A stretch of 64,000 nucleotides of DNA from Lyngbya aestuarii BL J. GTDB lineage: Bacteria; Cyanobacteriota; Cyanobacteriia; Cyanobacteriales; Microcoleaceae. Location of the stretch: the NCBI RefSeq assembly GCF_000478195.2, contig NZ_AUZM01000022.1:26305-90304 (forward strand), read 5' to 3'. The translations under genes were made by a program, and so were the position numbers. This document shows, piece after piece, positions 46,222 to 55,726 of the stretch. The notes beneath the pieces were generated by a model, which saw only the letters and a program-made list of their open reading frames with translations, ran no database searches and was not told where the DNA came from. Position 1 is the stretch's first letter; each line of letters begins with the position of its first letter.

Positions 46222-47964
46222 ATGAGTGATCAGCAGAAATCTTTCTGGGATTCTGTGGGCAAAAAAGCATCAGGTTTAGGGAAGTCAATCGGTCATCAAG
46301 CCTCAGAAACGAGTAAAAAGATGACAAAAAAAGCCACCGATGCTGCTAAACAAAAAGCCACAGAAATGGGTGAAACGATTAGTAATAATGCTTCCGAAGC
46401 CGGAAAAAAGGTGATGGAGACGGCAACGGGTTCAGTGGAGTCTGCGAAAAAACAAACTCAAAACTGGGTAGAAAATATATATTCAGAATCAGAAGAAAGT
46501 GCCGAATCAACTCCATTACATGATTGGAGTTTAGATGAACTTTATCATACTTTTATCAGATCTCAAACCGCAAGTTTTGGTGGAACTCAAACCGTGACGT
46601 TGAAAACAGGTAAAAGCTACACGGTTAAAATTCCGCCTAACCCCAAAGAAGGTTCTACTTTGCGATTGAAAGGATGTGGTTTAGACGGACAAGATGCCTT
46701 TTTAGTATTACATACATTATTGAATCCTGTTTTTAATATTGATCGCAAAATCAATAATTTAATTGTTCAAGCTCCCGTTTATGATCGGACAAAAGTTCGG
46801 TGTTTAGAAGCCTATAACCGGATAATATTGGCTTTGCCGACAGAAGATTATGCGGCGTTAAATTTGCTAGATTATTTAGTTTTTTCCTCGAAAATATATT
46901 CAGAAATTGGTCAACGTTATACAATTGCCAGTCATAATTCTCGTTTACTTAGGTTAGAAGATTGTGTGCAGAAACTATTAACGGCTTCTCAACTTGAGAC
47001 GGAAGAACAAAAACGGATTCGTTCAACTTATCAATATTTGAGGAGTGGAGAAGCGGTTCCTGAGTTCAAAGCTTTGGATCAGCTTGATGCCCTGATTCTC
47101 TATTCTAATTTAAAACCGGAATTAAAAAAATATTATTTAAGAGCAAGTGCGATTACACGAGTGATGACGATTGATTGGATTATGGTGAATGAGATTGATG
47201 TCAATCAACAGATTGTTCAGTCTGATCGACCTCGTTTTTTAGCGGTTTATTTACAACTCAGAAATGATCAAGAAATTGTAGATTTGAGAACATTAGAGGC
47301 GTTTGATGCTTGGGTGGAAAAAGCAAATTTACCTCTAATTTGTACGATGACTTATAAACTGATCCGTCAGCGAGAGTTTGAACTCAATGATGAGTTTGAG
47401 TTGGATGATTGTAGTGAATCTTATCAGGCGATAGAAGCGATGAATCAAGCACTAAAAACCTCTGGAAAGGGTCAGGAATTTAATGAGAATTATCGAGTCA
47501 ATGTCATGGAAATTAAGCCGGGAATGTTGACGGAAACGGCTTATCATTCAGTCTCTAGAGGAGGGTTAGGACTGTTAAGTGGAATGCCGATGGTCAAAGA
47601 CTCAAAAACATTTATAGAAACCGCAGCTAGAATTGCAATTACTCGGGTGAGTCAAATCACCAGTGCCGACAAAAATAAACTTGGAATTTCTACAATTTTG
47701 AACCCAGAAACAACCAACACTACAGTCGGAGGAAATTGGCAAGCAGTGAGTGCATTAGGAACACAAGAACAAGGCATGAGTCAGTTATCTGGCTTGGATG
47801 CTTATCGAGCAATAATTATGGAAATAGAAGGAGTTATGGGTTTAAGCCAAACCAGCGATCAGAAATCTGTTAATCAGTCTGGGTTAAACGTTTGGAAATT
47901 ATTACGTGGAAATAGCGATCAACAGCGAACTCTTGAGCAATTAGAACATCAGTTGTATTGTTGA
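46222..47964 (+). CDS. LEA-like / DnaJ C-terminal-like fusion protein, function unknown
   Basis: 580 residues. The first 85 residues are a Lys/Ala/Ser/Thr/Glu-rich helix with 11-residue-type repeats, as in LEA and apolipoprotein-like proteins. Residues about 118-172 (GTQTVTLKTGKSYTVKIPP, then KEGSTLRLKGCG) match the substrate-binding beta domain of DnaJ/Hsp40 C-terminal regions. No J-domain is present. The remaining 400 residues are unrecognised and mostly helical. A GGAGG site precedes the ATG by 8 bases. A protective or chaperone-like role in stress is inferred from these parts. Confidence 0.78.
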   Translation: MSDQQKSFWDSVGKKASGLGKSIGHQASETSKKMTKKATDAAKQKATEMGETISNNASEAGKKVMETATGSVESAKKQTQNWVENIYSESEESAESTPLHDWSLDELYHTFIRSQTASFGGTQTVTLKTGKSYTVKIPPNPKEGSTLRLKGCGLDGQDAFLVLHTLLNPVFNIDRKINNLIVQAPVYDRTKVRCLEAYNRIILALPTEDYAALNLLDYLVFSSKIYSEIGQRYTIASHNSRLLRLEDCVQKLLTASQLETEEQKRIRSTYQYLRSGEAVPEFKALDQLDALILYSNLKPELKKYYLRASAITRVMTIDWIMVNEIDVNQQIVQSDRPRFLAVYLQLRNDQEIVDLRTLEAFDAWVEKANLPLICTMTYKLIRQREFELNDEFELDDCSESYQAIEAMNQALKTSGKGQEFNENYRVNVMEIKPGMLTETAYHSVSRGGLGLLSGMPMVKDSKTFIETAARIAITRVSQITSADKNKLGISTILNPETTNTTVGGNWQAVSALGTQEQGMSQLSGLDAYRAIIMEIEGVMGLSQTSDQKSVNQSGLNVWKLLRGNSDQQRTLEQLEHQLYC

Positions 47965-48070
47965 ATAATGCAGGCCCCTTGCTCTCAAACTCTGGGACTG
48001 CCCTAAAAATCTATTTAAAGGATCTAGACACGCCTAAAATAATTTGCTATCATACGAAGATGTCACACTT

Positions 48071-48162
48071 GGAGAGGTGGCTGAGTGGTCGAAAGCGGCA
48101 GATTGCTAATCTGTTGATAGGTACGTAAGGCCTATCCGAGGGTTCGAATCCCTCTCTCTCCG
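48071..48162 (+). tRNA. tRNA-Ser (anticodon GCU)
   Basis: A full cloverleaf with long variable arm. The acceptor stem starts GGAGAGG and ends TCTCTCC plus discriminator G at 48162. The D-arm follows with GGCTGAGTGGTCGAAAG. The anticodon loop TTGCTAA gives GCT (GCU), reading AGC/AGU serine codons. The extra arm and the T-arm GAGGGTTCGAATCCCTC are typical of tRNA-Ser. No CCA is encoded. Confidence 0.95.
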
Positions 48163-48309
48163 TTCCTACCTAATATTTTCCCTCCCATTTCCCTCAGAAA
48201 AAACTATTTTAACAAAACAGTGAGCGACCCGATATTTCTTGATTTAATCATCAATAAGGGGATCACTTCATTTTTGTCAAATCTCATATTCAACCCCAAC
48301 TCAAAGACA

Positions 48310-48345
48310 AAGCTAGAGGTAAAAGCAATAACCCCTAGCTTTTTG
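48310..48345. terminator. Terminator-like hairpin between tRNA and DUF2141 gene
   Basis: AAGCTAGAGGT (48310-48320) pairs with ACCCCTAGCT (48331-48340) apart from one mismatch, followed on the plus strand by a T-run. It lies just outside the DUF2141 stop, so it may end that minus-strand transcript or plus-strand reading. Confidence 0.55.
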
Positions 48346-48347
48346 GC

Positions 48348-48815
48348 TTATTTGTTAAAATTCCACAGATATTGTAACTTAATCTGAATATTATTTTGTA
48401 CCTGAGCGACCACAACAGCAGTATCATTAAACTGAGGAGGGCCAGCAAGAATAGTGGGGTTGCGAGAAAAACCAAAGCCTTCGGTGGGAATCCCCAAACT
48501 GTTGAGGTTTAGAGTTTGATCACTATTCGCGTCGTGGAAAACAGCAACCGCATAATTTCCCGGAATTAAGTTTTCAAACCTGATTTTTGGATTTTTTTTT
48601 CCAAGCTGAATACATTGAGTTTGCAAAGCATTCTCTTTGTTGTCAGGAAAGCCTTGACTACTTGAAAATAGACTGAGACAGACTTGACCTGTTTGATTTT
48701 TTAAACCATCCAGTTCAACAATTAAATTATTTTCCGTCGCATCTACACTCGGTATAATCCCAAAATTACCGAGAATAGAAAGTATCAAAACACTGGCTGA
48801 AAATCGTTTTTTCAT
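48348..48815 (-). CDS. DUF2141 secreted protein
   Basis: 155 residues. A signal peptide (KRFSASVLILSILGNFGIIPSVDA) precedes a small beta domain with the DUF2141 pattern: QVCLSLFSSSQGFP, KIRFENLIPGNYAVAVFHDANSDQTLNLNSLGIPTEGFGFSRN. Function is unknown; the segment HDANSDQTLN may be a metal or turn motif. The location is outside the inner membrane. An intrinsic hairpin lies next to its 3' end. Confidence 0.85.
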   Translation of the reverse strand: MKKRFSASVLILSILGNFGIIPSVDATENNLIVELDGLKNQTGQVCLSLFSSSQGFPDNKENALQTQCIQLGKKNPKIRFENLIPGNYAVAVFHDANSDQTLNLNSLGIPTEGFGFSRNPTILAGPPQFNDTAVVVAQVQNNIQIKLQYLWNFNK

Positions 48816-49221
48816 TATGACCTTTTCAATAATTAATATTCAAATGCCATTCTTTTTATCTTCTCCCCTCAAAAATTGAAGAACGGAAATTGATCTCAAA
48901 ATGAACCAAACCCCTATTCTCAGCTATACAGAGAAGCTTAAACAGAATCAGGGGATTTCGCTAGAAATATGAGTGATAGAGTAAGCCCCCCTCACCCAAT
49001 TGAGCGCAGGTTAACGCCTTAATTTACATTCTGTGTGGCATTTTGTCAAGATTTGTTAAGGAAAATATAAAAAGTTTATTAAACATACAATAACACAAAA
49101 ATACCCCCAATCCAAAAAACTGACTTCGGGGGGATTCAAGATCGAAAATATTGAATATCTATTCAAAAATTAGATCAAAATAGAAGTGTTCATCTTCAAA
49201 AAAACATCTATCTAATAACAG
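48816..49221. other. Intergenic region between DUF2141 and dnaK
   Basis: 406 bases with no gene. The dnaK terminator follows at 49222. The rest is AT-rich without clear structure. Confidence 0.45.
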
Positions 49222-49245
49222 AAAAAGAGGTGAGCAAAGCCCACC
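49222..49245 (-). terminator. Intrinsic terminator of dnaK
   Basis: On the minus strand, GGTGGGC (complement of 49239-49245) pairs with GCTCACC (complement of 49229-49235) with one G-T pair, loop TTT, then T's (complement of 49222-49226). It is 34 bases past the dnaK stop. Confidence 0.75.
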
Positions 49246-49278
49246 CCAAATTCTACCGAAAGGTTGAGAGAAAACCGA

Positions 49279-51192
49279 TTACTTCGTTTCTACAAAATCC
49301 GCATCAATGACATCATCACTAGCAGGGGAAGCCGTATTAGAGGTACTCGTGGTGTCGTTTGCCGTCGCACCATTACTAGCAGCACCATTGGCTTGACTAT
49401 AAACTGCACTTCCTATCTGCATTAATGCTTGTTGTAGGTCATTGGTGAGAGATTTCATTTGTTCAAAATTATCCTGATTAATCGCCTCACGCAAGGAGGT
49501 AATCAAACTTTCTACCTGATTTTTATCCGCTTCAGAGACTTTATCAGCAAAATCTTTAAGCTGTTTTTCCGCTTGATAAGTCAACGACTCAGCCATATTT
49601 TTAGTATCAACTTGTTCTCGTCGCTGATGGTCAGTTTCGGCGTTTGCTTCCGCATCTTTAACCATACGTTCTACTTCAGTTTCATTCAAAGTAGAAGCCC
49701 CTTGAATGGTAATCGATTGTTGCTTACCACTGGCTTTATCTTGGGCAGAAACCGATAAAATCCCATTTGCATCGATATCAAACGTCACCTCAATTTGCGG
49801 CATTCCCCGAGGCGCAGTTGGAATACCATCTAAGCGGAAATTTCCCAAACTTTTATTGTTAGATGCCATTTCTCGTTCGCCTTGCAAGACATGAACATCA
49901 ACGCTTGTTTGTCCGTCTTGGGCAGTCGAGAATGTTTCTGACTTCTTAACTGGAATTGTGGTGTTGCGAGGAATGAGTTTAGTCATCACACCACCCAAGG
50001 TTTCTACCCCTAAAGAAAGAGGTGTCACATCTAACAACACAACATCTCGAATTTCTCCGCCTAAAACTCCCGCTTGAATCGCGGCACCAACGGCAACAAC
50101 TTCATCGGGATTAACACCTTGAGACGGTTGTTTTCCACAGATGCGATGAACTAATTCTTGTACTGCTGGAATCCGAGTTGAACCCCCAACCAGAACAACT
50201 TCACTCAGATTAGATGCACTCAAATTTGCATCTTTTAGTGCTTGTTCTACAGGAACCCGACAACGGTCTAGTAAATCGGAACACATTTCCTCAAACTTCG
50301 CCCGAGTTAAGGTAATATCAAGGTGTTTAGGGCCGTCTTGAGTTGCCGTAATAAAAGGAAGGTTAATGTCAGTTTGTGTCGCGCTGGAGAGTTCAATTTT
50401 AGCTTTTTCTGCGGCTTCCGTTAACCGTTGCAAAGCTTGTTTATCTTTGCGTAAATCAAAGCCTTCGTTCCGTTTAAATTCTTCTGCTAGCCAATCGACA
50501 ATTTTTTTATCAAAATCGTCACCACCCAGGTGAGTATCTCCCGAAGTTGCTAAGACTTCAAACACACCATCACCGACTTCGAGAATAGAAACGTCAAACG
50601 TTCCTCCCCCTAAGTCAAAAACGAGAATAGTTTCGTTTTCTTTCTTATCTAATCCATAGGCGAGGGCTGCTGCGGTGGGTTCGTTAATAATCCGCAAAAT
50701 TTCAATTCCGGCGATTTTTCCTGCGTCTTTAGTCGCTTGACGTTGGGAGTCGTTAAAATAAGCAGGAACAGTGACAACCGCTTGGGTAACTGTTTCGCCG
50801 AGATATTTACTGGCATCTTCAACCAGTTTACGAATAACTTGGGCGGAAATTTCTTCCGGTGCAAATTGTTTTTTAGATAACGGACAATCGAGTTTAACGT
50901 TACTGTTGTTATCCGATAATACTCCGTAAGAAACTTCTTTAGCTTCGTTGGTAATTTCTGCGTGTTTGCGTCCGATAAACCGTTTAACTGAATAAAAGGT
51001 ATTTTCGGGATTCATTACGGCTTGACGTTTAGCAATTTGTCCGACTAAACGTTCACCTGTTTTGGTGTAAGCAACAACGGAGGGTGTGGTGCGTCCGCCT
51101 TCTGCGTTGGCGATAACGGTAGGTTTTCCGCCTTCTAATACGGCGACACAAGAGTTGGTGGTTCCAAGGTCTATTCCGACTACTTTTGCCAT
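49279..51192 (-). CDS. dnaK: Molecular chaperone DnaK (DnaK2 type)
   Basis: 637 residues. The ATPase domain carries [15 protein letters not shown] at the start, the phosphate motifs [12 protein letters not shown] and [14 protein letters not shown], and linker [14 protein letters not shown]. The substrate-binding domain and lid end in a typical tail ([17 protein letters not shown]). It closely follows the cyanobacterial DnaK2 group, an essential Hsp70. An AGGAG site lies upstream of the start. No grpE or dnaJ gene sits alongside. Confidence 0.96.
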   Translation of the reverse strand: MAKVVGIDLGTTNSCVAVLEGGKPTVIANAEGGRTTPSVVAYTKTGERLVGQIAKRQAVMNPENTFYSVKRFIGRKHAEITNEAKEVSYGVLSDNNSNVKLDCPLSKKQFAPEEISAQVIRKLVEDASKYLGETVTQAVVTVPAYFNDSQRQATKDAGKIAGIEILRIINEPTAAALAYGLDKKENETILVFDLGGGTFDVSILEVGDGVFEVLATSGDTHLGGDDFDKKIVDWLAEEFKRNEGFDLRKDKQALQRLTEAAEKAKIELSSATQTDINLPFITATQDGPKHLDITLTRAKFEEMCSDLLDRCRVPVEQALKDANLSASNLSEVVLVGGSTRIPAVQELVHRICGKQPSQGVNPDEVVAVGAAIQAGVLGGEIRDVVLLDVTPLSLGVETLGGVMTKLIPRNTTIPVKKSETFSTAQDGQTSVDVHVLQGEREMASNNKSLGNFRLDGIPTAPRGMPQIEVTFDIDANGILSVSAQDKASGKQQSITIQGASTLNETEVERMVKDAEANAETDHQRREQVDTKNMAESLTYQAEKQLKDFADKVSEADKNQVESLITSLREAINQDNFEQMKSLTNDLQQALMQIGSAVYSQANGAASNGATANDTTSTSNTASPASDDVIDADFVETK

Positions 51193-51573
51193 GTTAATTT
51201 CTCCTAAATTTCTTCTTTTAGTTAAAGTTTGTATTAGCGATAGATAACGTTATAATCTGGCTCTATCGAGTGGATTTTAGAGAACTCGATGATTTTTGCG
51301 AGCGGTTATACTTCGCTAAATTATCTTAAAATTTGACCGTTTAATCAGGTTGGATTGAATGGAGACTTTCGCAAACTCATTCTACAATCGGTTTATTTAT
51401 TTCCTACCTACTAGGTTATCGATAATCTGTTTTTTGAGCAGTTCGGTTTGGCGAACCTTTATTATCGACTTTTCCGAACTCTAAAAATCAGATGTGATCA
51501 CCATCTAAAAAAATAGAGGGCGCATTTTGCACCCCAGACCGTTATTTTGACAAGCGTTTAAGCTGGCTGTAAA
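51193..51573. other. dnaK 5' region, no gene
   Basis: 381 bases. It must hold the dnaK promoter; I see no CIRCE-type inverted repeat (TTAGCACTC-N9-GAGTGCTAA). A small hairpin (TTCGGTTTGGCGAA near 51446) is the only structure. Confidence 0.4.
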
Positions 51574-51933
51574 TTAGTGATTGTCTTTAGCTTCTGAGGA
51601 CTGATCTTGATGATGGAGTGACGTCGGCAAAGAGTGTTCTAAATTCATGCGTTGAGAAGCACTATGCAAGAAATAACCATTTAACATCGCTGCGGCTAAG
51701 AGTTGTCCTAAATTTTCACGACTGGTGGTAATAGAGACATCAAAATGTTGGGGGGGTAAGTTCCCTAATATGCCGTTTAGATGAGATTCCATCAATTGAC
51801 GAACTTCAGAATTCGGCTTAGACAGTTGAGTGATGGATTCGGCATCGAGAGATTGAATATACTCGGAGAGAACATTCTGATCACGAGCGTCAGAGTTGAA
51901 CCCGTGTTGAGTAAATTGAGATTGATTATTCAT
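51574..51933 (-). CDS. DUF760 family protein
   Basis: 119 residues, soluble. LSEYIQSLDAESITQLSKPNSEVRQLMESHLNGILGNLPPQHFDVSITTSRENLGQLLAAAMLNGYFL is the DUF760 core, found in cyanobacteria and plastids. Function is unknown. Its gene lies upstream of dnaK on the same strand, but the 381-base gap argues for separate promoters. Confidence 0.82.
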   Translation of the reverse strand: MNNQSQFTQHGFNSDARDQNVLSEYIQSLDAESITQLSKPNSEVRQLMESHLNGILGNLPPQHFDVSITTSRENLGQLLAAAMLNGYFLHSASQRMNLEHSLPTSLHHQDQSSEAKDNH

Positions 51934-52092
51934 GTTATTTTTCCTTTATGACTTTCTCTAAACTTTCTATCTATTTGCTAGTATAGAAGACTAAGGATGA
52001 GAGTTTAGTGAGTGTAACCGAACCATTTATTTTCGGATTTCACAGCCTGTCAGGTTATCCGAGAAATTAGTCAGGTTAATTTAACTTTAGGA

Positions 52093-53358
52093 TTAGCTTT
52101 TGAATATATAAATATCTTCTGCTTTTCCGAGTGCAAATTTAATGGAGTCGGGAATATTGCGGCTAGACTGGGTGATAAATATGATTAAACCGAGTAGGGC
52201 TAACCCGGCATCTAAAAGATACATATTCGAGTAACCAACTTGTTCGGCGACCCAGCCAAATAGAGGGCCAGCCAGTGCAATTCCGATATCAAATCCCCCA
52301 ACACAAAGGGAGAAAAATCGACCCCGTTCATCGGGCGAACAGCGGTCTGTTACCAGGGTGATAACGGTGGGAATGAGAATTCCGGCAGCCGACCCTTCTA
52401 TGGCGGCGGCAAATAGAATTTCGGGGATGTTATCGGCCGTTCCCAAAAGCAGCATGGAGACCAGATAGAAAACCAAAGCGATGGTGATAAAGATACCCCG
52501 ACCGTATCGGTCTGAAGCCCGACCGACAAATATACGGGAGCTAAAACTGGCGATCGCTGCGGTAGAATAAAATAATCCGGCATTTAATTCCAAGTTTGAC
52601 GCGGCAATATAAAGCGGCAAAAAACTCACCAAGCTGCCAAAAATTAAGCCGACAATTGCCATGACAAAAGCGGGAGTTCGCAGGGGGGGACTTCCCATCA
52701 ATTTGAAGTAGTGAAAGAGTTTGTTGAGGCGAAGTTTGGGCGTTGAGGGGGTGAAGGCCATATTTTCTAATGGGGGTTTGGGGCGGGTCGGTTCCCAAAC
52801 TTGAGAAATGCCGAGTCCGGCCAGAAGTCCAAAGGTGGCGGCGGACAAAAATAGAAATTTATAGCCCATCCACGCCTGTACGAACCCCCCAAAAGCCGGG
52901 CCAATTGCCATACCGACGGGGGTAACGAGACTCATATAACCGATCACCTCGCCCCGGCGGTTTACGGGCGAAATATCGGCGACCAAGGCGCTGTAACCGA
53001 TGGTAAAGGCGGCGATACTGATCCCGTGAAACGCCCGAATGACCGCCATTGTCGGAATGGAAGTGGCTAAAAGGTAGCCCAGGGGGGCGAACATGACGGC
53101 GGTTGTCCCGATGAACAAAACGAGTTTGCGACTTTTGGCATCGGCAAGGGGGCCGAGTCCAAACCGGGAGGGTAAAAGTCCGATGGCAAACGCCCCCATG
53201 ACCAAACCGACTTGTTGGTTCGTGCCACCGAGGGCCTGAATGTACAGGGGTAAGGTGGGGAGTAGACTGCTGGTGCTTGACCAAAAACACAAACCTGCAA
53301 TAAACAGAAGTAATAGGCTGCGGCGTCGCTTGGGTTCGAGAGTTGAAAAAACGTTCAA
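52093..53358 (-). CDS. MFS transporter
   Basis: 421 residues, 12 helices in two halves. The loop motif LPSRFGLGPLADAKSRKLVLF (MFS A-type) lies after helix 2, and the matching FSSRIFVGRASDRYGRG sits in the second half. A proton-driven drug or metabolite exporter is likely; substrate not predictable. Codon use and GC are higher than in neighbours (runs of CCC/GGG), possibly a sign of transfer. Confidence 0.88.
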   Translation of the reverse strand: MNVFSTLEPKRRRSLLLLFIAGLCFWSSTSSLLPTLPLYIQALGGTNQQVGLVMGAFAIGLLPSRFGLGPLADAKSRKLVLFIGTTAVMFAPLGYLLATSIPTMAVIRAFHGISIAAFTIGYSALVADISPVNRRGEVIGYMSLVTPVGMAIGPAFGGFVQAWMGYKFLFLSAATFGLLAGLGISQVWEPTRPKPPLENMAFTPSTPKLRLNKLFHYFKLMGSPPLRTPAFVMAIVGLIFGSLVSFLPLYIAASNLELNAGLFYSTAAIASFSSRIFVGRASDRYGRGIFITIALVFYLVSMLLLGTADNIPEILFAAAIEGSAAGILIPTVITLVTDRCSPDERGRFFSLCVGGFDIGIALAGPLFGWVAEQVGYSNMYLLDAGLALLGLIIFITQSSRNIPDSIKFALGKAEDIYIFKS

Positions 53359-53536
53359 AATATCGATTCCTCGGAAGACTCAACTGGATGTCCGACCAAG
53401 CCGTTGGTGCGATGAAGACATCGGACATTCTTTCTATTGTGTAACAATTTATTAAAAATTGGGAGTTAACATCTATCCAATCTTTTTGATAAGTTTAGAT
53501 TGGTTCTGATTTTTGTTATGAAAAATAGGAAGACCC

Positions 53537-53970
53537 GTGCATGAGAGTCACTCGTACCCTGCGTTAAAGAATTGTCTGATTCCTCAACTCGAACCGGGAG
53601 ACATTATTATTGTTGATCGTGCCAGCTTTCATCAAGGAGAGTATATTAAAGAAATTATTGAAGACGCCGGATGCGAAATTTGGTACTTGCTCTCATACTC
53701 TCCAGATTTGAACAAGATTGAAAAGTGGTGGGCTGTTTAAAGACATGGATGAAACAGCGAAAAGTTGAGGCAGTGCGGTCTTGGGGTCTCCCCAAGTAGA
53801 GCAACTGCCGTGGCGGTGTCGGTTTCCGGAGTCTGTGTCGCCTGGGGAGACCCCAGGCGTTTATACCGGACGTTCCCGCCAAAGTTTTTAAGAAGAGATT
53901 AAAGGAATTAAAGACGGTCAGAGAATGGGTAGACGCTGCCTTTTTTAATTGTCCTAATGTATGCGCGTAG
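53537..53970 (+). pseudogene. IS630-family transposase remnant
   Basis: Only the C-terminal part of a DDE transposase survives. IPQLEPGDIIIVDRASFHQGE, AGCEIWYLLSYSPDLNKIEKWWAV belongs to the IS630 catalytic core, and its frame stops at 53738-53740. A frameshift continues with KTWMKQR (53740-53760). After a 110-base insert the end of the protein returns (TVREWVDAAFFNCPNVCA, 53914-53967, stop 53968-53970). The N-terminal part and the inverted repeats are gone. So the element is dead and was also split by a second insertion. Confidence 0.85.
53769..53858. repeat. Palindromic GC-rich insert in the IS630 remnant
   Basis: Two hairpins with perfect stems: CTTGGGG/CCCCAAG (53780-53796) framed by GGCAGT/ACTGCC (53769-53774, 53804-53809), and GCCTGGGG/CCCCAGGC (53840-53858). 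AAAGTT occurs on both sides of the insert (53761-53766 and 53881-53886), which could be a target-site duplication. It looks like a small non-coding mobile palindrome of cyanobacteria. Confidence 0.6.
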
Positions 53971-54052
53971 CGCTAGAGTCAACATGAGCGGCTATATGCC
54001 CTTATATTCTCAAGTTAACCTGTCATAATTTTTGTTTAGGGATTCGTAGTCT

Positions 54053-55423
54053 CTAAACAGAAACAAAATTAGACGAAGTAAGAGTCGTTGTATCTACTCC
54101 TGTGAGCGTGGCTAAAATTTCTTTAGTGCTATCAACAAGAATACTGTTACCCGCGAAAGAAAGATCGCTAAATGTTAAACCTCCTGACAAACCAATTAAG
54201 TCATTTCCATTATTAAAATCAGCAATGGTATCTGCTCCTTCTCCAGTAGCTAGGACGAAAATATCATCACCTAAATCACCAAATAAAACATCGTTTCCTA
54301 AACCACCGTTTAGAAGATCATCACCTTGACCGCCGTGCATAGTATCATTACCTTCAAGTCCAAAAAGTTCATCTTCACCCCGGCCAGCGAAAATCAAATC
54401 AAAGTATTCACTGCCTGAAATAGTGTCATTGCTTAGAGTGCCGAAAATCTGATAGACAGGAGTCTTTCCAAAATTGAGATCGGTAATGGACTCATCGCCT
54501 GTTATCTGTATCTGGTAATTAACTTCGTTAAACTGCCTTCCATTAACAGGTTGTAAATCGCGATTATTAGATTCTACATTAGCACTTGCTAAAAAATCTT
54601 GGTAGATCTCGATTTGTTCTGAGGAGACTTCGATAGGTTCTTCAAAAACAAACCAATTAACATTTTCGCTAAATGGTGGAGTCGTCAACGAACCATTATA
54701 AAACCATCCCGACTTGTCTGGTAACAACTCGGTAATCTCAAGTGATTGGCTAAATTCTACGCTGTCTGGCAGTTGTCCGTTTGTTGCTAGCTGTGAGTTT
54801 ACAGTATCGAAAAGGGGGGCTAATGTTGGGTTGAATTCGCCCTCTTCAATTAATACGCCAAGGACTGTCAGTCCTCCAGTTTCGTTGCTATGTACGATGT
54901 GCATTTCTAGATCGGAAAGCTCGCCATTTACAGCGTGTTCGCTTTCTGCATGAAAATGAATATTAACTAGCTCAAACTGTTCTCCGTTGAGACTAACAAA
55001 GTTATTGTTTCCTGCTCCATAGACCACTTCAAAACTGGTGCCTTTATTTTCAATTTCTATCGCTCCCTGACCATCGTAGCTAGTTTTGACAATCTCGTTG
55101 AAATCGGTCGGGGCAATGTTAACAATATTGACACCAGATTGGAAATCGTCCGTGACATCAGGCTCAATTTCTATTGTCTCTGTAGCAAAAGTCGGCGAAG
55201 TTTGTACAAAGCTTGGCTGACCCACTTGGCGAACTATATAGGAATCCGGGGCTAAATTTGAGAATTCGTAACCCCCAGAGGTATCTGTAGTGTCTGTTGC
55301 TACGATGTTGCCACTCGAATCAAGTAATTGAATTTGAACACCATTTAATCCCGCTTCTTGTGAATCCTGAACTCCGTCAGAATTAAGATCGCTAAAGATT
55401 GTGCCTGTAATTGAAGCTACCAT
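54053..55423 (-). CDS. Alpha-carbonic anhydrase with SdrD-like and RTX calcium-repeat domains
   Basis: 456 residues, no signal peptide. Residues 3-90 are an SdrD/Cna-B-like repeat (GTIFSDLNSDGVQDSQEAGLNGVQI). Residues about 100-300 are an alpha-class carbonic anhydrase with zinc ligands His156, His158, His175, the helper Glu173 and Thr247 (GSLTTPPF), so the active site looks complete. The family's QSPINI start is missing. Residues about 330-405 carry RTX nonapeptides (GGxGxDxLx: GLEGNDTMHGGQGDDLLNGGLGNDVLFGD). Together they suggest a type-I-secreted, calcium-bound enzyme hydrating CO2 outside the cell. It lies between an IS630 remnant and an IS200/IS605 element. Confidence 0.85.
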   Translation of the reverse strand: MVASITGTIFSDLNSDGVQDSQEAGLNGVQIQLLDSSGNIVATDTTDTSGGYEFSNLAPDSYIVRQVGQPSFVQTSPTFATETIEIEPDVTDDFQSGVNIVNIAPTDFNEIVKTSYDGQGAIEIENKGTSFEVVYGAGNNNFVSLNGEQFELVNIHFHAESEHAVNGELSDLEMHIVHSNETGGLTVLGVLIEEGEFNPTLAPLFDTVNSQLATNGQLPDSVEFSQSLEITELLPDKSGWFYNGSLTTPPFSENVNWFVFEEPIEVSSEQIEIYQDFLASANVESNNRDLQPVNGRQFNEVNYQIQITGDESITDLNFGKTPVYQIFGTLSNDTISGSEYFDLIFAGRGEDELFGLEGNDTMHGGQGDDLLNGGLGNDVLFGDLGDDIFVLATGEGADTIADFNNGNDLIGLSGGLTFSDLSFAGNSILVDSTKEILATLTGVDTTTLTSSNFVSV

Positions 55424-55602
55424 GTTAAAAACAAATTAAGTTATGTTAAGTTATATTAATAATATAAATGTAATACCGTTTCTTTGTAAAGCTGGGCTTA
55501 ATAAAAAACGCTTAATAAAAAATTAAGCTGATCTAATCGACCCAACTCGACAACATAAGCTATCGGTTGGGAGAAGTTGAGATGGACAATGATCGGCTTG
55601 GG

Positions 55603-55630
55603 ATTGGCCAGCAACAATTGGCCAGCAACA
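55603..55630 (+). repeat. 14-bp perfect tandem duplication
   Basis: ATTGGCCAGCAACA occurs at 55603-55616 and 55617-55630, in the 266-base gap between the carbonic anhydrase gene and the IS200/IS605 left end (55424-55689). That gap holds no convincing gene. Confidence 0.75.
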
Positions 55631-55689
55631 GGATGCTGAGATTGAATATAGAGTTGCAAAACGCTGTAGTCATCAGGGGTGAAGTACCT

Positions 55690-55714
55690 GTCGCCAACAT
55701 TTCATTTATGGCGC
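55690..55714. repeat. IS200/IS605 left-side subterminal hairpin
   Basis: 25 bases identical to 57371-57395 (GTCGCCAACATTTCATTTATGGCGC is the unit, five-base stem). On the tnpB strand it lies just after the tnpB stop and would be the right end in transposon terms. Confidence 0.8.
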
Positions 55715-55726
55715 AGGCTTCCTGCT

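Noticed and set aside
48990..49060. Possible riboswitch before dnaK's neighbour
   Set aside because: No conserved pairing could be drawn and no suitable gene lies downstream.
51193..51573. CIRCE heat-shock operator upstream of dnaK
   Set aside because: The expected inverted repeat is not present in the 381 bases.
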